In this document: positions 39,530-50,900 of the stretch, in pieces | How positions within the stretch are numbered: the first letter of the stretch is position 1 | Layout of the letters: every line of letters starts with the position of its first letter | Assembly (NCBI GenBank): GCA_001695595.3 | Contig: MBPM02000010.1 | Coordinates: forward strand, 1,442,525 to 1,506,524 | Length of the DNA stretch: 64,000 bases | Direction of reading: 5' to 3' | Source of the DNA: Plasmopara viticola | Lineage: Eukaryota; Oomycota; Peronosporomycetes; Peronosporales; Peronosporaceae | Position numbers and translations under genes: made by a program | The notes under the pieces: generated by a model | Seen by the model: the letters and a program-made list of their open reading frames with translations, nothing else | Told to the model about the DNA's origin: nothing | The model's database searches: none

Positions 39530-40435
39530 GCTGAAGCATAAGCGGATGCAAATCATTCTATGTGTATCGTGTACGGTCCCGATTTTTTAATACTTTGCGA
39601 AGGATATTGCCAAAGATTACAAACTCTGATGCTAGCTTTCTCCGAGAAGGCAGCCACCGATTTATGGTAGGACTGCGCACTGGCACGACTTGAGCAAAGT
39701 TTCTCGCTCTCTTTTGAAAAGGGCGTAAAAGGGGGACCTCGTCTTATTGGCTGCACGGGCAGGAGAAATTTTGCAGATATGGGGCCTATCAAGAGTTATG
39801 TTGATGATAAGGAGGAAGTCTCCAAACTTTGGGGTGGTGTCCGTATGTTTGGAATGTGGTGATACCCGCCGTTTTCGGTGGGACATCGCTTGTGCCGAGT
39901 AAACCAGGGTTCACGGAGCCAATTTTATGAGTGACTTGTCCTTTATAGTACCGCAAAGAAGTGGCACGACCTAGTGAGCGAGGTGTGGTGCTTCGGAAAA
40001 TTAAATCTTCTGAAAAAATTTAACGAGAAATGATTGGCCGATAAGTATCAGTCTGATAAGCTTCGAACAGATCGTGTATACAATAGCTTACTGCTGACCA
40101 TTCTTGGATTGTATGAGGCGAAAGTCGTTCTCTACAATTGTTCTACGTAAATAACGTGTCCTTTTACTGTCATCCAATGAGCCTCGTCCCTTGTCCCTTG
40201 GCTAAAAGCATATCCTGCCATGTACGGCATGCAGCGAGCACTGTTCTCTCCTAGCCCTCTTCAGTGGATAACGGTCTACACTCTATAAAGCGATAGGGCC
40301 TTGCCTTCGCTATTTTCGCTTATAAGCATGCATCGAGTGCTGTCGTACAAGCACCACTTAGTATATAAATTATCACTTCACAGTTGAAACTCTTGTCTTC
40401 GGCATTGTCAGTGTCCATCCATGACTTTAAAGTAC
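39530..40435. other. Intergenic, probably retroelement debris
   Basis: This lies between the gag remnant and the protease remnant. On the minus strand it is where reverse transcriptase would follow the protease, but no catalytic motif was seen. Confidence 0.35.
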
Positions 40436-40805
40436 TCAACTCGCCGACAGGCTTGGTTCAGTGTCTGCTCCCACTTCTTGGGAGAGGAGTGTTGATGAAT
40501 GCAGCCTAACTTTACTAGGAGCAAAGTGGGGGTCAAGCAACCTAAAAGTTGTGGTGCTCCCGCATATCCACCCGAGAATAAGGCCATGTCCTGCATAAAT
40601 TTTAGTGTTTAATGTTTTCGAGACCGACCTATATTCATCGAGAATCTCGATATACTTTTCTGTCACTATGCGAACAGCGGGAATTTCACTTTGGCGCACT
40701 TGTGGAGCCTCTGTATGTGACTGACTACCTTTGGCATAAAAGCATTTAAGGTTATTGTCCGACTCCCCCGTGTCAACGAAGACAGACAGTGCTTACTAAA
40801 ACCCT
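40436..40805 (-). mobile_element. Ty3/gypsy aspartic protease remnant
   Basis: On the minus strand one frame stays open from about 40795 down to 40436. It begins ALSVFVDTGESDNNLKCF, where VDTGESDN fits the retropepsin active-site motif DTG(A/E)S(N/D)N. About 60 residues later comes the block GHGLILGW, matching the conserved (D/H)xILGM(P/A)WL block of oomycete gypsy proteases. Motif spacing fits the family. Upstream (higher coordinates) the frame breaks. The element is a fossil, and reverse transcriptase and integrase were not recognised downstream. Confidence 0.55.
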
Positions 40806-40959
40806 GCACGACTATCTCAACCACGTACAACACCGGCAGGCTGGCCCTGACGATGAGCGAAAGTTGACATGGATAGCATTGGATGTTTGTATGGTGTGCT
40901 ATGGGGGACAATGTGCGAGGTTTTGGGGGCAACGTCGTTTGATTTTGGTGGAGTGGCAC

Positions 40960-43900
40960 ACATTTTGGTAGGTGGAGGCTCCGGTGAGCTAAGCTCTTTG
41001 TTGGATTTAGGTTCGGATGTCGGTGCGTCGATACACTATCTTGGTGAGTGTGACACGAGGAAATGCTTTGAAACCGTCGATCTCATTGAGGTGAAGACGA
41101 CAAAGCATCTCGGTCATCGAGAAGCGCAGAGCGTCTCGGTCCTAGGTAGAGTTGTCGAAAATTAATGTTTGCACCTAGCTATACACCATATAAGGAAAGG
41201 TTTCGTTACGGGCGGAAGCAAGATTGGCATATGATCTTTTTCTTTTGTGAATACTAAGATTAAGCTGAACGAGATGTTTATATTATGAACTATATTTACT
41301 AATATATTTTTCAGTTTGGAAAACATGTTGGCTGGAACAACTCGCATCTCCACCGTCATTAATTTGTATCTATAACAATATATGGCCAAAAATCAAATAA
41401 TTTGATTTAAAAAAAACAAGCCCTCAAAGTTTTCGGGGAATTGTACAGCTGACAGTAACTCGAGGTAGAGGTCATTCGGACTAAAACGAGATAATTTCTC
41501 ATCACTTTTGGATGAAAGGTAATTAAAGACTTCATGAAGGCGCTTACTTTAGCAAAGGCACAGTGTGACGTCATTGACGCATTGATTTGAGCAAAGCAAG
41601 AGGCAAGAAGTGTAAGAAGAGCAAGTTCCCTACTCCACTACGGCATTCTGTACAAATGCGAAACGACAAGCCCGGAACATAGAATTTACTGAGACTCAGC
41701 ATGACGGGATGCACAGTGTATGGTAAGATCGACTATTCGACGGGTATAGAACGATATTTAGATCGGCTCTTCTTACGAAAGAGTGGTATTTCATTGGCCG
41801 CGGTCATAAGTACGAGCGATTAGCTCTAGGAATTACTCGACATGCGTTCTAAAAATATTTGCAACATTTATTCGCTTTGTGATGCAACTGTCCAGGTCTC
41901 ATTGGGCGCACTTGCGTACATATTTTAATGCCGTTTCTGTTTACAGTCGTAGAGAGCACAGTAAGACAGACGAAGTAAGCCACATTGTCTGCTTGCGATC
42001 AGTATTCAAGTACATACGCTTAAAGCAACCGTAACTAGATATATCGTCGGCTCCAAAAAATCCCTTATGCGATTACTATATTTAAAAATTAGCCTTCAGA
42101 CAGAGACCACCAGGCTTGTAAATTGGCCGGCTTCTGCAAACGTATGGTGCGAATGACGCAATGTTAGTGAGGCTAAGGGATTGGAAAAGTCTTAAAGACA
42201 CCTTGTTTTGAGGCCAGAAAGGCCTTTCGGTCTTGTCAATGACGAGTCAGATTTTGCCTTCTGAGCGCACTGCTACAAATAGACGCCATAAACAAGATTC
42301 AGTATTTGTGCTCAACTGTCAGCAGCTCGGGGTGAGATCAACAATTCGCGATCCAGACCGACCTGCATCGCTACGTACTAAAGCATAGCCTGCAGAGACT
42401 GGCCGAAAGTTTTTCCTTTCGAGTGTACAATTTCTAGATGAAGTACGAGCCAGGTAAGCTAAATGTCTTGACTGATGTTTTAATACGTCGCCTAGACTAT
42501 GAGCCAGCTCACTTTATAACAATGATATGTTCTCCATTCTATCTTATAAGGGCCGCGTATTCGTGTGAGTAACTCTGTTAAAGACTATAAGAAGCGATGA
42601 GTTGAGAATCTCGAGATAGAAGTTGCTGGCGTGATTAAGCAAAAGGCTACATCGGCTCCTAATGGAAGCCGGGCTATCACACTCAAAAGAAGTGTTTTCT
42701 AATTATAAGAACTTTAATGATATGATATCCTTGTGAAGCTTAAAATTGGTCGTTTAGGGGTGACTTTGGTCGAGAGAGGACTTAGGGCTTTGTAAGCACC
42801 CATGCGCATACGTGCGCACATGCGAAGTGTGCAAACGGGCAAACATCACGCTGGCAAACTTATAGGTGCCACTTCCATTTTTAAAATTAGTTAAACGAAG
42901 TTTGCTTTCGGCCTTCCAAAAGTAGCACTTTGATCTTCAATGATCGATTAAGCAAAATGGCTCAATTAATGGCTATACAAGGATGTCAAAGCAGCAACGC
43001 TGTTCCCCCATCATCTTATCAGACAACATGGACTCACATAGTCGGTTGCAACGGACCGAAATCCCCGCTTCACATGCATTTATAAGTATCCAAAGCGTAA
43101 TTGGCACCAAGCTGGACATTTAAAGGCGATCCAATTCAAGACCGATGGTAAGATGAAGCGAGAATCGTATCGTTAAAGGAATTACGCAGTGTTTGCGCGG
43201 GCACTTCAAGGCGTTGGAGATGCATGCTTCCACTTTGCCAAAATGACTCTTATGCATTACGTCGCTCTTCATGAATGGATAGCCACACCTCGCGTTTCGC
43301 TAATACAAACAATTGTGACTTTTGGCTTGATGAAGGAGGAACTCGTCGATATTAGCCCTATCACAATGTGTGAACACGACAACGACTTCGCCTGAGTATT
43401 TCAAGACAGAAACGAGATAAGATTGATGAAAGCGGAGACATAAAGGGAAAAGTTGTTATGACTGATAGTAAAAAAATTACAATTCGGACAAATGTTAGAT
43501 ATCTACCCACCGATGCAATTAGTGCTGTCAAAGACTTAAATGCACCCGCGTTCCATTGTATTATCCAGATTTAAAGCCGAAAAAGGACGCTTAATATCCC
43601 TACAAGAGCAGTGCTTCATGCAAGCTTACTTGAAATATACTATGGCTCAGGCTGCGTGAATGCGGAGAAGTGATTATAGCCACGGAAATACGATCAATCA
43701 GTCTAGCCTCTGGGCCATAATAGCCACAACGTCTTAATATAGGGGCGCGAAGCAAGGTACATTCTTGCGGAACAATGCGACTTTGCCTTCGAAAATTAAG
43801 GCTCAGATTCGGCTAAATAGACATGAAGATGTCGGAGCAAAGATTTCCAGTACTTGTCTGGATAAATGCGGTTTAGGTTTTCGGCGTTACATTTTGTCAG

Positions 43901-45700
43901 CTTCTAAAGTTGCATACATCACAAATTACGCTCTAGGGAAAAACCTTCAGTACCCTACATGAGCGAAGAATATCGCTCTTCTCCCCTTCTGCTTGATAAA
44001 AAGGGCAAGGTCCACTTCCGCGCGGAGTGCATTCGTTTCGCGTGACGCCTTCATTAGGGTGATTAGTGAATAGGAGGGATATCTCCACTTCTACAGCCTG
44101 TGATACTGAAAAGAGCAGGACATGGATCACCAACGATTTTTAACGTCCAATAATAGGAGCTAACAAGGGATATAGTGTTTGTACAATATTAGCCCACAGG
44201 GATCTTGAAGATGAATTAAACAAACTCCAGTTCATATTTGGTGGAGTTTTCGTTAAGAACCCTCTTTCATCAAATGTAATATTGATAAATTGGAAGAGGT
44301 TTCTTTTAAACGGTTAGGCAGTCTGATGTATATGGGAGAATGGTAGCAATGTACATTTATTATGGAAAAATCTACCTTGAATCGCAACTTTTCACCCAAA
44401 ATGAAAAAAAGACCTACGAAGTAAAAAAATTGAAAAATAAAAAAACAAAATAATTTAATTAACTCACTCAAGAATAATACTTTAATGCTGCGCATTACTG
44501 GTGCATTGACACTTGTTGTGTCACAGCCGCCGCATTGATAAACACTTTTTGGCGCGTCAACTTCTAATGTAGCATGCTGTGTTCGATTCGTTTCGTTTTG
44601 GGTCGACCTTTCCTTTTGACGGATTTGGTCGAAGATGCTCACTCTTTACCAAATCACTTTTTGTCAAATGTTTTCGATTCGAGTGCTTCATCGTAGGCAA
44701 GTGGATACGTGTAGTTGACCACACATCCCTAGATAACAATTCCGCACGTGACAGCTATTTTAAAAGCCTAAGAGCTGCTATGAGGTGTCGACATGGAGCA
44801 TATATGTCCTTCACATAATCGCATGTACAGGTACCACTAGTACCGGGTACCTCTTGCATATATCACTCTCTGAAAGAGCGCATATCTTCCTGCACGATTT
44901 CTTTGTGTAAGGCGTAGCGTGACCCTGTCACAGTAGCCACTACAATAAGCTGTATGTATGATGCATTGTTAAGCTTAATGGCGTACCATTATATTTAAAC
45001 TTATTTCGGTGGGGCGTAGCACCATTTTGCGAGCAAAATTCGATCGAAATGCATTTTGACGTACGACTTTGAAGTGTCGCTACACCAAAAGGTTAAATCA
45101 TAGTAAAAAAAACGCTGGCGCTATAAGGTATGCTATAGCTGCGAGCAGTAAATATTACAGCAAGCGACCATGTAACCAGTGACGAAACAACCGTGATGAG
45201 TTAAATGTGTAAGGAAACTACGTGGCGGTAAATCTAAACTTATTAAAGTTTTGGCTGCCCACAAGATAGAAGGGTAAACAAAGTTTCGGCTGGACGAGAG
45301 CACTTAAGTCTGTTGGAAGACGAGAAATGAAGACGTCGCTAGCTGTTACGGGGTCACAGTGTACCTTGCATCGAGGAAGCGCCCAGGGACTTTTACAATT
45401 AAATTCCAGTAGATTTAGGTCAAAACACAAATATATCGCGGGCTATTAATCAATCTTGATACACATGGAACAATCAAGCCATTATGACGTGTATAATATT
45501 TTTTTGAGGAATTGAGATGTTGTACGGTCACAAATAAGTCCTTCCTGTCGATTTAGACATGTTCAGACGCAAAAGAACCGCAAGAAAATCCTTGAAATCG
45601 CTTTTAGAGCGCAGAGTTGCGCACTAGCCTCAAAATGACATTATGTCACTCGTAAGTGCAACTTCAAGCAAGGACTGGGCCGAAAGACAAATTAAACGAC
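40960..45700. other. Gene desert, last part
   Basis: No gene supported. It contains short, low-complexity frames (for example a phenylalanine-rich stretch on the minus strand near 44400). No repeat pair or RNA gene was evident by eye. Confidence 0.4.
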
Positions 45701-45715
45701 CATAGTGGTAGACTT

Positions 45716-45798
45716 AGGCCCACGAAGATCCCAACTCGTAGATGATCTTCTTTTCTATGCAAAGAAGATCATCTACGAGTTAGGATCTTTGTGGGCCT
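45716..45798. repeat. 38-bp near-perfect inverted repeat (hairpin, 7-nt loop)
   Basis: Arm 1 is 45716-45753 and arm 2 is 45761-45798, with the loop TCTATGC at 45754-45760. The arms are reverse complements with two differences. In plus-strand RNA one is a G-U pair and one a C-A mismatch. The central core ACTCGTAGATGATCTTCTT is perfect. Such a structure could be a small-RNA precursor, a fold-back element or a recent inverted duplication. It lies just beyond the 3' end of a decayed inverted copy of the C2 gene. Confidence 0.85.
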
Positions 45799-45859
45799 TT
45801 TCACGAAGGTTGCGTTGCCACATTCTAACGCCTACCCAAAAAATTAGCCTTCAATAGTG

Positions 45860-46340
45860 CTATTAGCTGTAAAAGTATCTATTGTTGTCATTCGCCAATG
45901 CCCTTTCCTTAGGCAGTTTCTCGTACTTGACCTTAATCAGCGCACCAGAGTGCAACATGTGCTTGGCTAGAATGTCTTTCGAAAAGGCGACACATGTCTC
46001 AAAAAGTACTACCCCATCTCAATATTGGCGTACGACGGACTTGCTAAGGCCCTTTTTATCATGACGCAAGTGAAATAAGTTGATTAAGTCGGACATAGAC
46101 CGTGTTCGAGTCGTGCTTGTAGATAACTTTGTGCTCCATGACTAATCTGCCCATAATATTTTCTGAGGAGTTAGGTGAAAAAACGACACTATGGACTTCT
46201 AATTGTACCGTCATTTGTTGCTTAAGTCGAATAGGGCGGAGTGGCAAGCTTAAAGACTCGCATTTATCCACAATAAATTGTGTCAACCACTTAATTGTCA
46301 GCTTTTCAGATAAATTTTGCAAAAAAACGTCTTTTTTCAA
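45860..46340 (-). pseudogene. Decayed inverted fragment of the neighbouring C2-domain gene (C-terminal half)
   Basis: On the minus strand, translation gives EHKVIYKHDSNTVYVRL near 46135-46085, matching EHEVVYRHASTTQYGLL of the intact protein. After a frame change comes FETCVAFSKDILAKHMLHSG, matching SETGAAFFKDMLSKHMLQSG, and then VKYEKL..DNN, matching VKYAGE..DNN. FSPNSSE aligns with FSPDHPE upstream of the first block. Order and spacing are those of about residues 185-335 of the protein encoded at 46467-47603. A stop codon lies between blocks. No copy of the N-terminal C2 domain was found. The fragment lies head-to-head with the intact gene, inside the region expected to hold its promoter. 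Confidence 0.8.
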
Positions 46341-46424
46341 CTTTCAGAGTATTCACTTGCAGAGTCGATTGGATATTTTCATGTCGCAAGTAAATCAGAG
46401 TTTGTACGTGGCAATTGCTGCAAC

Positions 46425-46439
46425 CTCACTTCCTAATTT
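46425..46439 (+). promoter_or_regulatory. Oomycete-type initiator plus flanking element of the C2 gene
   Basis: CTCACTTCCTAATTT lies 28 bases before the ATG. The first eight bases fit the oomycete initiator YTCANTYY, and CTAATTT fits the adjoining flanking promoter region (CAWTTT) with one difference. The position is typical for this class of core promoter. Confidence 0.55.
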
Positions 46440-46466
46440 GCGTCTTTTGTCACACATTGACCTACC

Positions 46467-47603
46467 ATGGGCAATTCTTCGTCTTCCCCAGCATCAAATC
46501 CCGAAATCTCGGTCCTAGACGTCGAGCTCGAGATCGTGTCGGCCAAGGACATTGCAGCGGGCGACTACTTCGACATGAAGGCCGCTCTCAAGGGCAAAGT
46601 CGCCTCCAGCGACGCTTATGCGTTGGTTGAGGTGGCCGGTCAAAAGTTGGCTTGGACCCGTCCCATTTTTGACACCCGCGAGCCCGTGTGGAACGAAAAG
46701 TTTTTTTTCAGAAATGTCAAACCCGACACCGTCTGCAAACTTTTCCTGCTGGACGAGGACTTTGATGGTGACGACGCCCTTGGACAGACGCAGTTCACTG
46801 CGGTCAATACCGACGGCTCGGTCACGACGTTTAAGTTGCCTATTAATCGCAACGAAAAGCCAGCTGGAAACATTATTGTCAACGTCAAATCGCATTTTAC
46901 CAAGGCGCACGGCAACGGTCAGTTGCAGCAGTACGGACCTGTGCACTACTCGACCCACTTGAGTGTTACCTCTGGCATCCTGACGCAATCCATGACGGAC
47001 GACGCTAAATTGCAATCTTCAGCATACCATGTGCAATTGCACAACATTTCCCAGTTGCTGCCGCATGATCAAGAGTGGAATAAAAATTATCCAACCATCC
47101 AAAAAATCTTTTCGCCTGATCATCCAGAGTCTCCTGTACTACGCAAAGCCATTGCCACGGAGCACGAAGTGGTGTACCGACACGCGAGTACCACTCAGTA
47201 CGGTCTGCTTGACAACCCGTCCGACTTTTTCAAGCTAATCAATCACGGCGAGCGACTCGAAAAGCGTGTGCTGTTTACGTACGCCATCACTCCAACGGGC
47301 TGGTACTTTTCTGAAACGGGCGCAGCCTTCTTCAAGGACATGCTGTCAAAGCACATGTTGCAATCGGGTGCCGCATTTTCAGTCAAGTACGCGGGAGAGT
47401 TTCACATTGAAAAGAGTCTTTTCGGCAAGTACAAGCTCGTGATCGACAACAACAGTGGCACGTACGCACCCCCAAAGGCCGAATTGCCGAAGCTTAAGGA
47501 GCTTTTTGAAGTAAACTTCCCGGGCATTTCGATTGAAGCCAAGGATCGCGACGACGAAGAGCTCAAGAAAGCACGCCAGGAGATTCTTGATGCCTGGGCG
47601 TGA
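46467..47603 (+). CDS. N-myristoylatable C2-domain protein
   Basis: Single-exon gene of 378 residues. The start MGNSSSSPAS is a good N-myristoylation sequence (glycine at 2, serine at 6), so membrane attachment is likely. Residues about 17-145 form a C2 domain: the strand LDVELEIVSAKDI, the acidic loop SSDAYALVEV, then TREPVWNEKFFF, then the calcium-loop-like DEDFDGDDALGQ. C2 domains of this kind usually bind phospholipid in a calcium-dependent way. Residues about 155-378 form a second conserved region of unknown function, with EHEVVYRH and FSETGAAFFKDMLSKHM, ending in a charged helix. Codon use is more GC-rich than the flanks. The part of this second region at about residues 185-335 is also present, decayed and inverted, just upstream. 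A trafficking or signalling role is plausible but not shown. Confidence 0.85.
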   Translation: MGNSSSSPASNPEISVLDVELEIVSAKDIAAGDYFDMKAALKGKVASSDAYALVEVAGQKLAWTRPIFDTREPVWNEKFFFRNVKPDTVCKLFLLDEDFDGDDALGQTQFTAVNTDGSVTTFKLPINRNEKPAGNIIVNVKSHFTKAHGNGQLQQYGPVHYSTHLSVTSGILTQSMTDDAKLQSSAYHVQLHNISQLLPHDQEWNKNYPTIQKIFSPDHPESPVLRKAIATEHEVVYRHASTTQYGLLDNPSDFFKLINHGERLEKRVLFTYAITPTGWYFSETGAAFFKDMLSKHMLQSGAAFSVKYAGEFHIEKSLFGKYKLVIDNNSGTYAPPKAELPKLKELFEVNFPGISIEAKDRDDEELKKARQEILDAWA

Positions 47604-47980
47604 TGGACCCCGAACAATGAGGGTGGCCTGCAGTACCAAAAATAACATAAATGTTGCAATGAGCTAAAATGAAACTTTACTTTTTGTATAAAAAAGTAGT
47701 CCGCATCCTCAAAAATTTATTTATAGTGCTAATTATTCGTTATTTTGTAATTACCTTCAACTTCCATTTTCATGTTGCATGGACAAGTATTCGCCTTCCA
47801 TCTCGATGCACAATGCTCAGAATGACGTTCAGCGGCAAGCAAAGGTACGAATTTGTTGCAAATGATGTGCCGTTCTTGCTCTCACCGCATCACTCGTGGG
47901 TGTAGTTGTATACATCCCGCGCGTATACAAGACTCGACGAGGATGGTCGACGGCCTTCTCCTTCTTTATTGTCGGTGAGT
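47604..47980. other. Short intergenic region between the C2 and EF-hand genes
   Basis: About 375 bases, AT-rich after the C2 stop codon. It should contain the C2 terminator and the EF-hand promoter. No clear initiator motif was found. An open frame reading into the EF-hand gene from a TTG at 47906 is taken as untranslated. Confidence 0.4.
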
Positions 47981-50900
47981 ATGAAATTGCCATCTCGAAA
48001 CGAACTCGCTACGAAGCGACCATCATCCGCGCAAGTGTTTCCACACACTGGCAGTGAATCCGCCAAGGAAACGCGAGGACTTTTCAAACAAAAACGTTTA
48101 CCTCGAGATCGAGGACGTCAAAGTGAATCTCCGAACGAGTGGTTTCAACGCATAATGCGTGTGAGGAAGTTATCGCCGCTAGATTTGTGCGAGAAGTTTT
48201 CGTACGGAGACGCTAGGAGGAACTTGTTGGTGTCTCTAGATCATGTTTGTGAGGTTCTCTTTGATCTCGATTCAAAGTCGAAAAATGATCCTGTTACGGA
48301 AGAAATGGAGGTACTGCCGTGTCATTGCTGCTTGACGAAAAGTTCTGATCATTGCAAATGTCATTGTTTGGATGAACGCGTAGGACCTTTTGTACCAGTA
48401 TGCAACTGAGCAAAATGGAGAGATTATGGTGAATATTCGTGAAGCTCTTAGATCGCTCGATATTTGGCAAACTCGATCTTCTACTTCTACTACTCATACG
48501 AATACGCAATCATGTGCGACAAATCTTATATCGGAGAATAAAAAGCTTCAGAATGTGGTCTCGAGTCTACAGGATACGAATGTTCGACTAAGTAGAGAAT
48601 TGAAGTTTGCAAAATCTGCTATCAGCACTATCTTTGGCGAGGAAATGACTTCTGTTGGCAACTTACCACAAACTCAAGCAAATTGCAAGTTGGCCAAGGA
48701 TGCAATTTTGCCAGCTAAAGAGGAAAGCACAGTAACAATAGAACCATCACCGAAATGCGGTTCTATATCGCCTAGGGGCTTGCACATTGTCAATGATCAT
48801 GAGCAAGAGCTCATTGAAGTGGCAAGCAAACTTCAATTGTACGTATAATAGCGAATGTGCTGTAAAAAGTCGGAGTGTGCACTAACTTTTCTTCTATAGC
48901 ACTGGTGTGGAGAGGCTTGAGCATTTGCTGAGTACAGGTGACGCAGATTCGACTGGATTTGTAAATGTACAACAGCTTTGTCGGCTCTTGGCGGATCATT
49001 TCAAGCTCAAGGTAACCGAGGCACGGCTCATCGAGATGTGTATGGGGATGAAGTTTGACTCGAAAGCTCAGCTTGACTACAAAGAGTTTGTGAATGTGCT
49101 GATGGACATTCTCATCTACGCACTGCCTACAATTCGCGATTCTGGAAAGAAAACCTCACTTTATCGACTTGACAAGTATTTGGAGAGTGGATTTCTACCG
49201 GGTCGTGAAAAAGCTCGTCAAGTACTTGATGCGCTTTGTTCCAAGTACGATTTGTTAGGCAATCAGTGCCTCTCGGCAGCAGACTTGGTCCGAATTTTTC
49301 AAGAGGAGTTGGTCAAGCATCACGCTTTGAAGCTGCCGTTTCCGCTGAAGAAGCACGAGATTATCCAACTTGCTCAGCCTTTCACACAACATCGCGCAGA
49401 CAACTCGTCTTCGGAAGGTGTTTTTGCTTATCCCGAGCTGTTAAATGCCATATTAGGACCGTTGTCTGTCTCAGTGACAACTAATCCAGAGCAATTAAAC
49501 CGAGCTTTAGAATGGAGTTTTTGGCGCGAAATCTACATGGCATTGTGCAGTGGAAACGTACGTATGGAAAAGAAGGTTCGAACTCAACTTGAAAAAATTA
49601 TGACGAAATTGGATCCTGGTGTGTCATTTACGATTTCGTTGGAACATTTTAAACGCATATTTGATCAGCATTTAGGACCAAAAGACATCAAGGTTCTTAG
49701 GACAGCTTTGGCTGTGCCCGAAGTCGACGCGTGTGGCTCAAGATTACGATATGATGTGCTGTTAAGCTTAGTTTTTGGATTTCCTGAGCTTAACGACGAG
49801 GCCTTCTTAAAAAGTATTTCTAAAAAGCTTTCGCATATGCAAATTCGGATTGAGTCTTTTTTTGACAAATTCATTAACGTTCGAGGATTGTCCCACAAAC
49901 TTTCACTTCAGGACTTTCATGATGTATTCATGATTCCGGTAGAAAAGAATTCCCTGACGCTAATCGAGACGCTGTTTTTGTTTGCATCTGCTGCGTCGAG
50001 TTGGAATGGACAAATTGACGTGGAAGCATTGACAATTTTTCTAGAAACAAATTGCCGGTTGCGTAATCGTGGAAAGGATAAAAATTTGATCGCTCAAGCT
50101 GCGTGTTGTGATGACGCAGATGATATCGAAAGGGTGAAAAAGATAATTGCAGATTGCTGTTGTAAGTACAATTTACATCAAAAACTCGACAAAGTTGGGT
50201 GTAAAACACAAGGCTGGATTTCTCAAAACGATGTGATCAAAGAGTTGGGCAAAATGTTGCACCAAATGGGCGTCATTGATGTAGGTCAGAAGGATTTGCA
50301 CAACTTTGTATCGAACATAGCTCGACATTCATCACGTATTAGTCAGAATGCAACAACGTTTTGCCTTCAAAACGTAATTCATTCCGACGCAATTTTTGAT
50401 GCCTTGTTCGATTGGGACACGATGGTAAGCAGGATGAGACTCACACATTCTTTAGTCGAAGTGAAGAAAGTATTTGAGAAGTTCGATAGAGGGCGCGATG
50501 GCACAATTCGAACTGAGGATTGGGATAAAGTTTTTCGTTCGATTTCTGGTCAAGAGCAAGATTTGCACAGATGGGAAGTGCGTGTACTGGAGCGAAAGTT
50601 CCCCGGGCAATTTCACAAACACACGATTGACTATGCTCGTTTGGTCGTTTTCTTACTGGACTATGAGCAGCGCCAAGCCCGAAACGTTTTGCAAAGTCGC
50701 GTCTTAAATCATTTTCAGCAATTATTGCATCATGAAAAGTTGGGAGCTGAGATCGAAAAGCTGTTTCGAGCAATCGATGTCGATAACAAAGGATACTTTG
50801 ATGCCGCAGATTTGAAAACTTACATGACGAGGGTGTTTGCACGAGAAAGCGAGTATGAGCTCCATGGTGATAGCAGTATCGCACTGTGGAACAGCACAGA

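Noticed and set aside
44253..44642. Phenylalanine-rich minus-strand frame, considered as a membrane protein
   Set aside because: It arises from T-rich low-complexity DNA; only one hydrophobic stretch and no conserved motif.
44829..44852. Palindromic GGTACC / CTAGTACC cluster
   Set aside because: Short restriction-site-like palindromes with no larger structure or repeat.
46515..47015. 166-codon open frame on the minus strand opposite the C2 gene
   Set aside because: It is an antisense shadow of well-supported coding sequence, with no domain and no promoter.
48311..48398. Cysteine-rich peptide (CHCCLTKSSDHCKCHC) in the EF-hand gene, considered as a zinc motif
   Set aside because: The frame ends just after it, and GT/AG borders remove it cleanly and in phase, so it is better explained as an intron.
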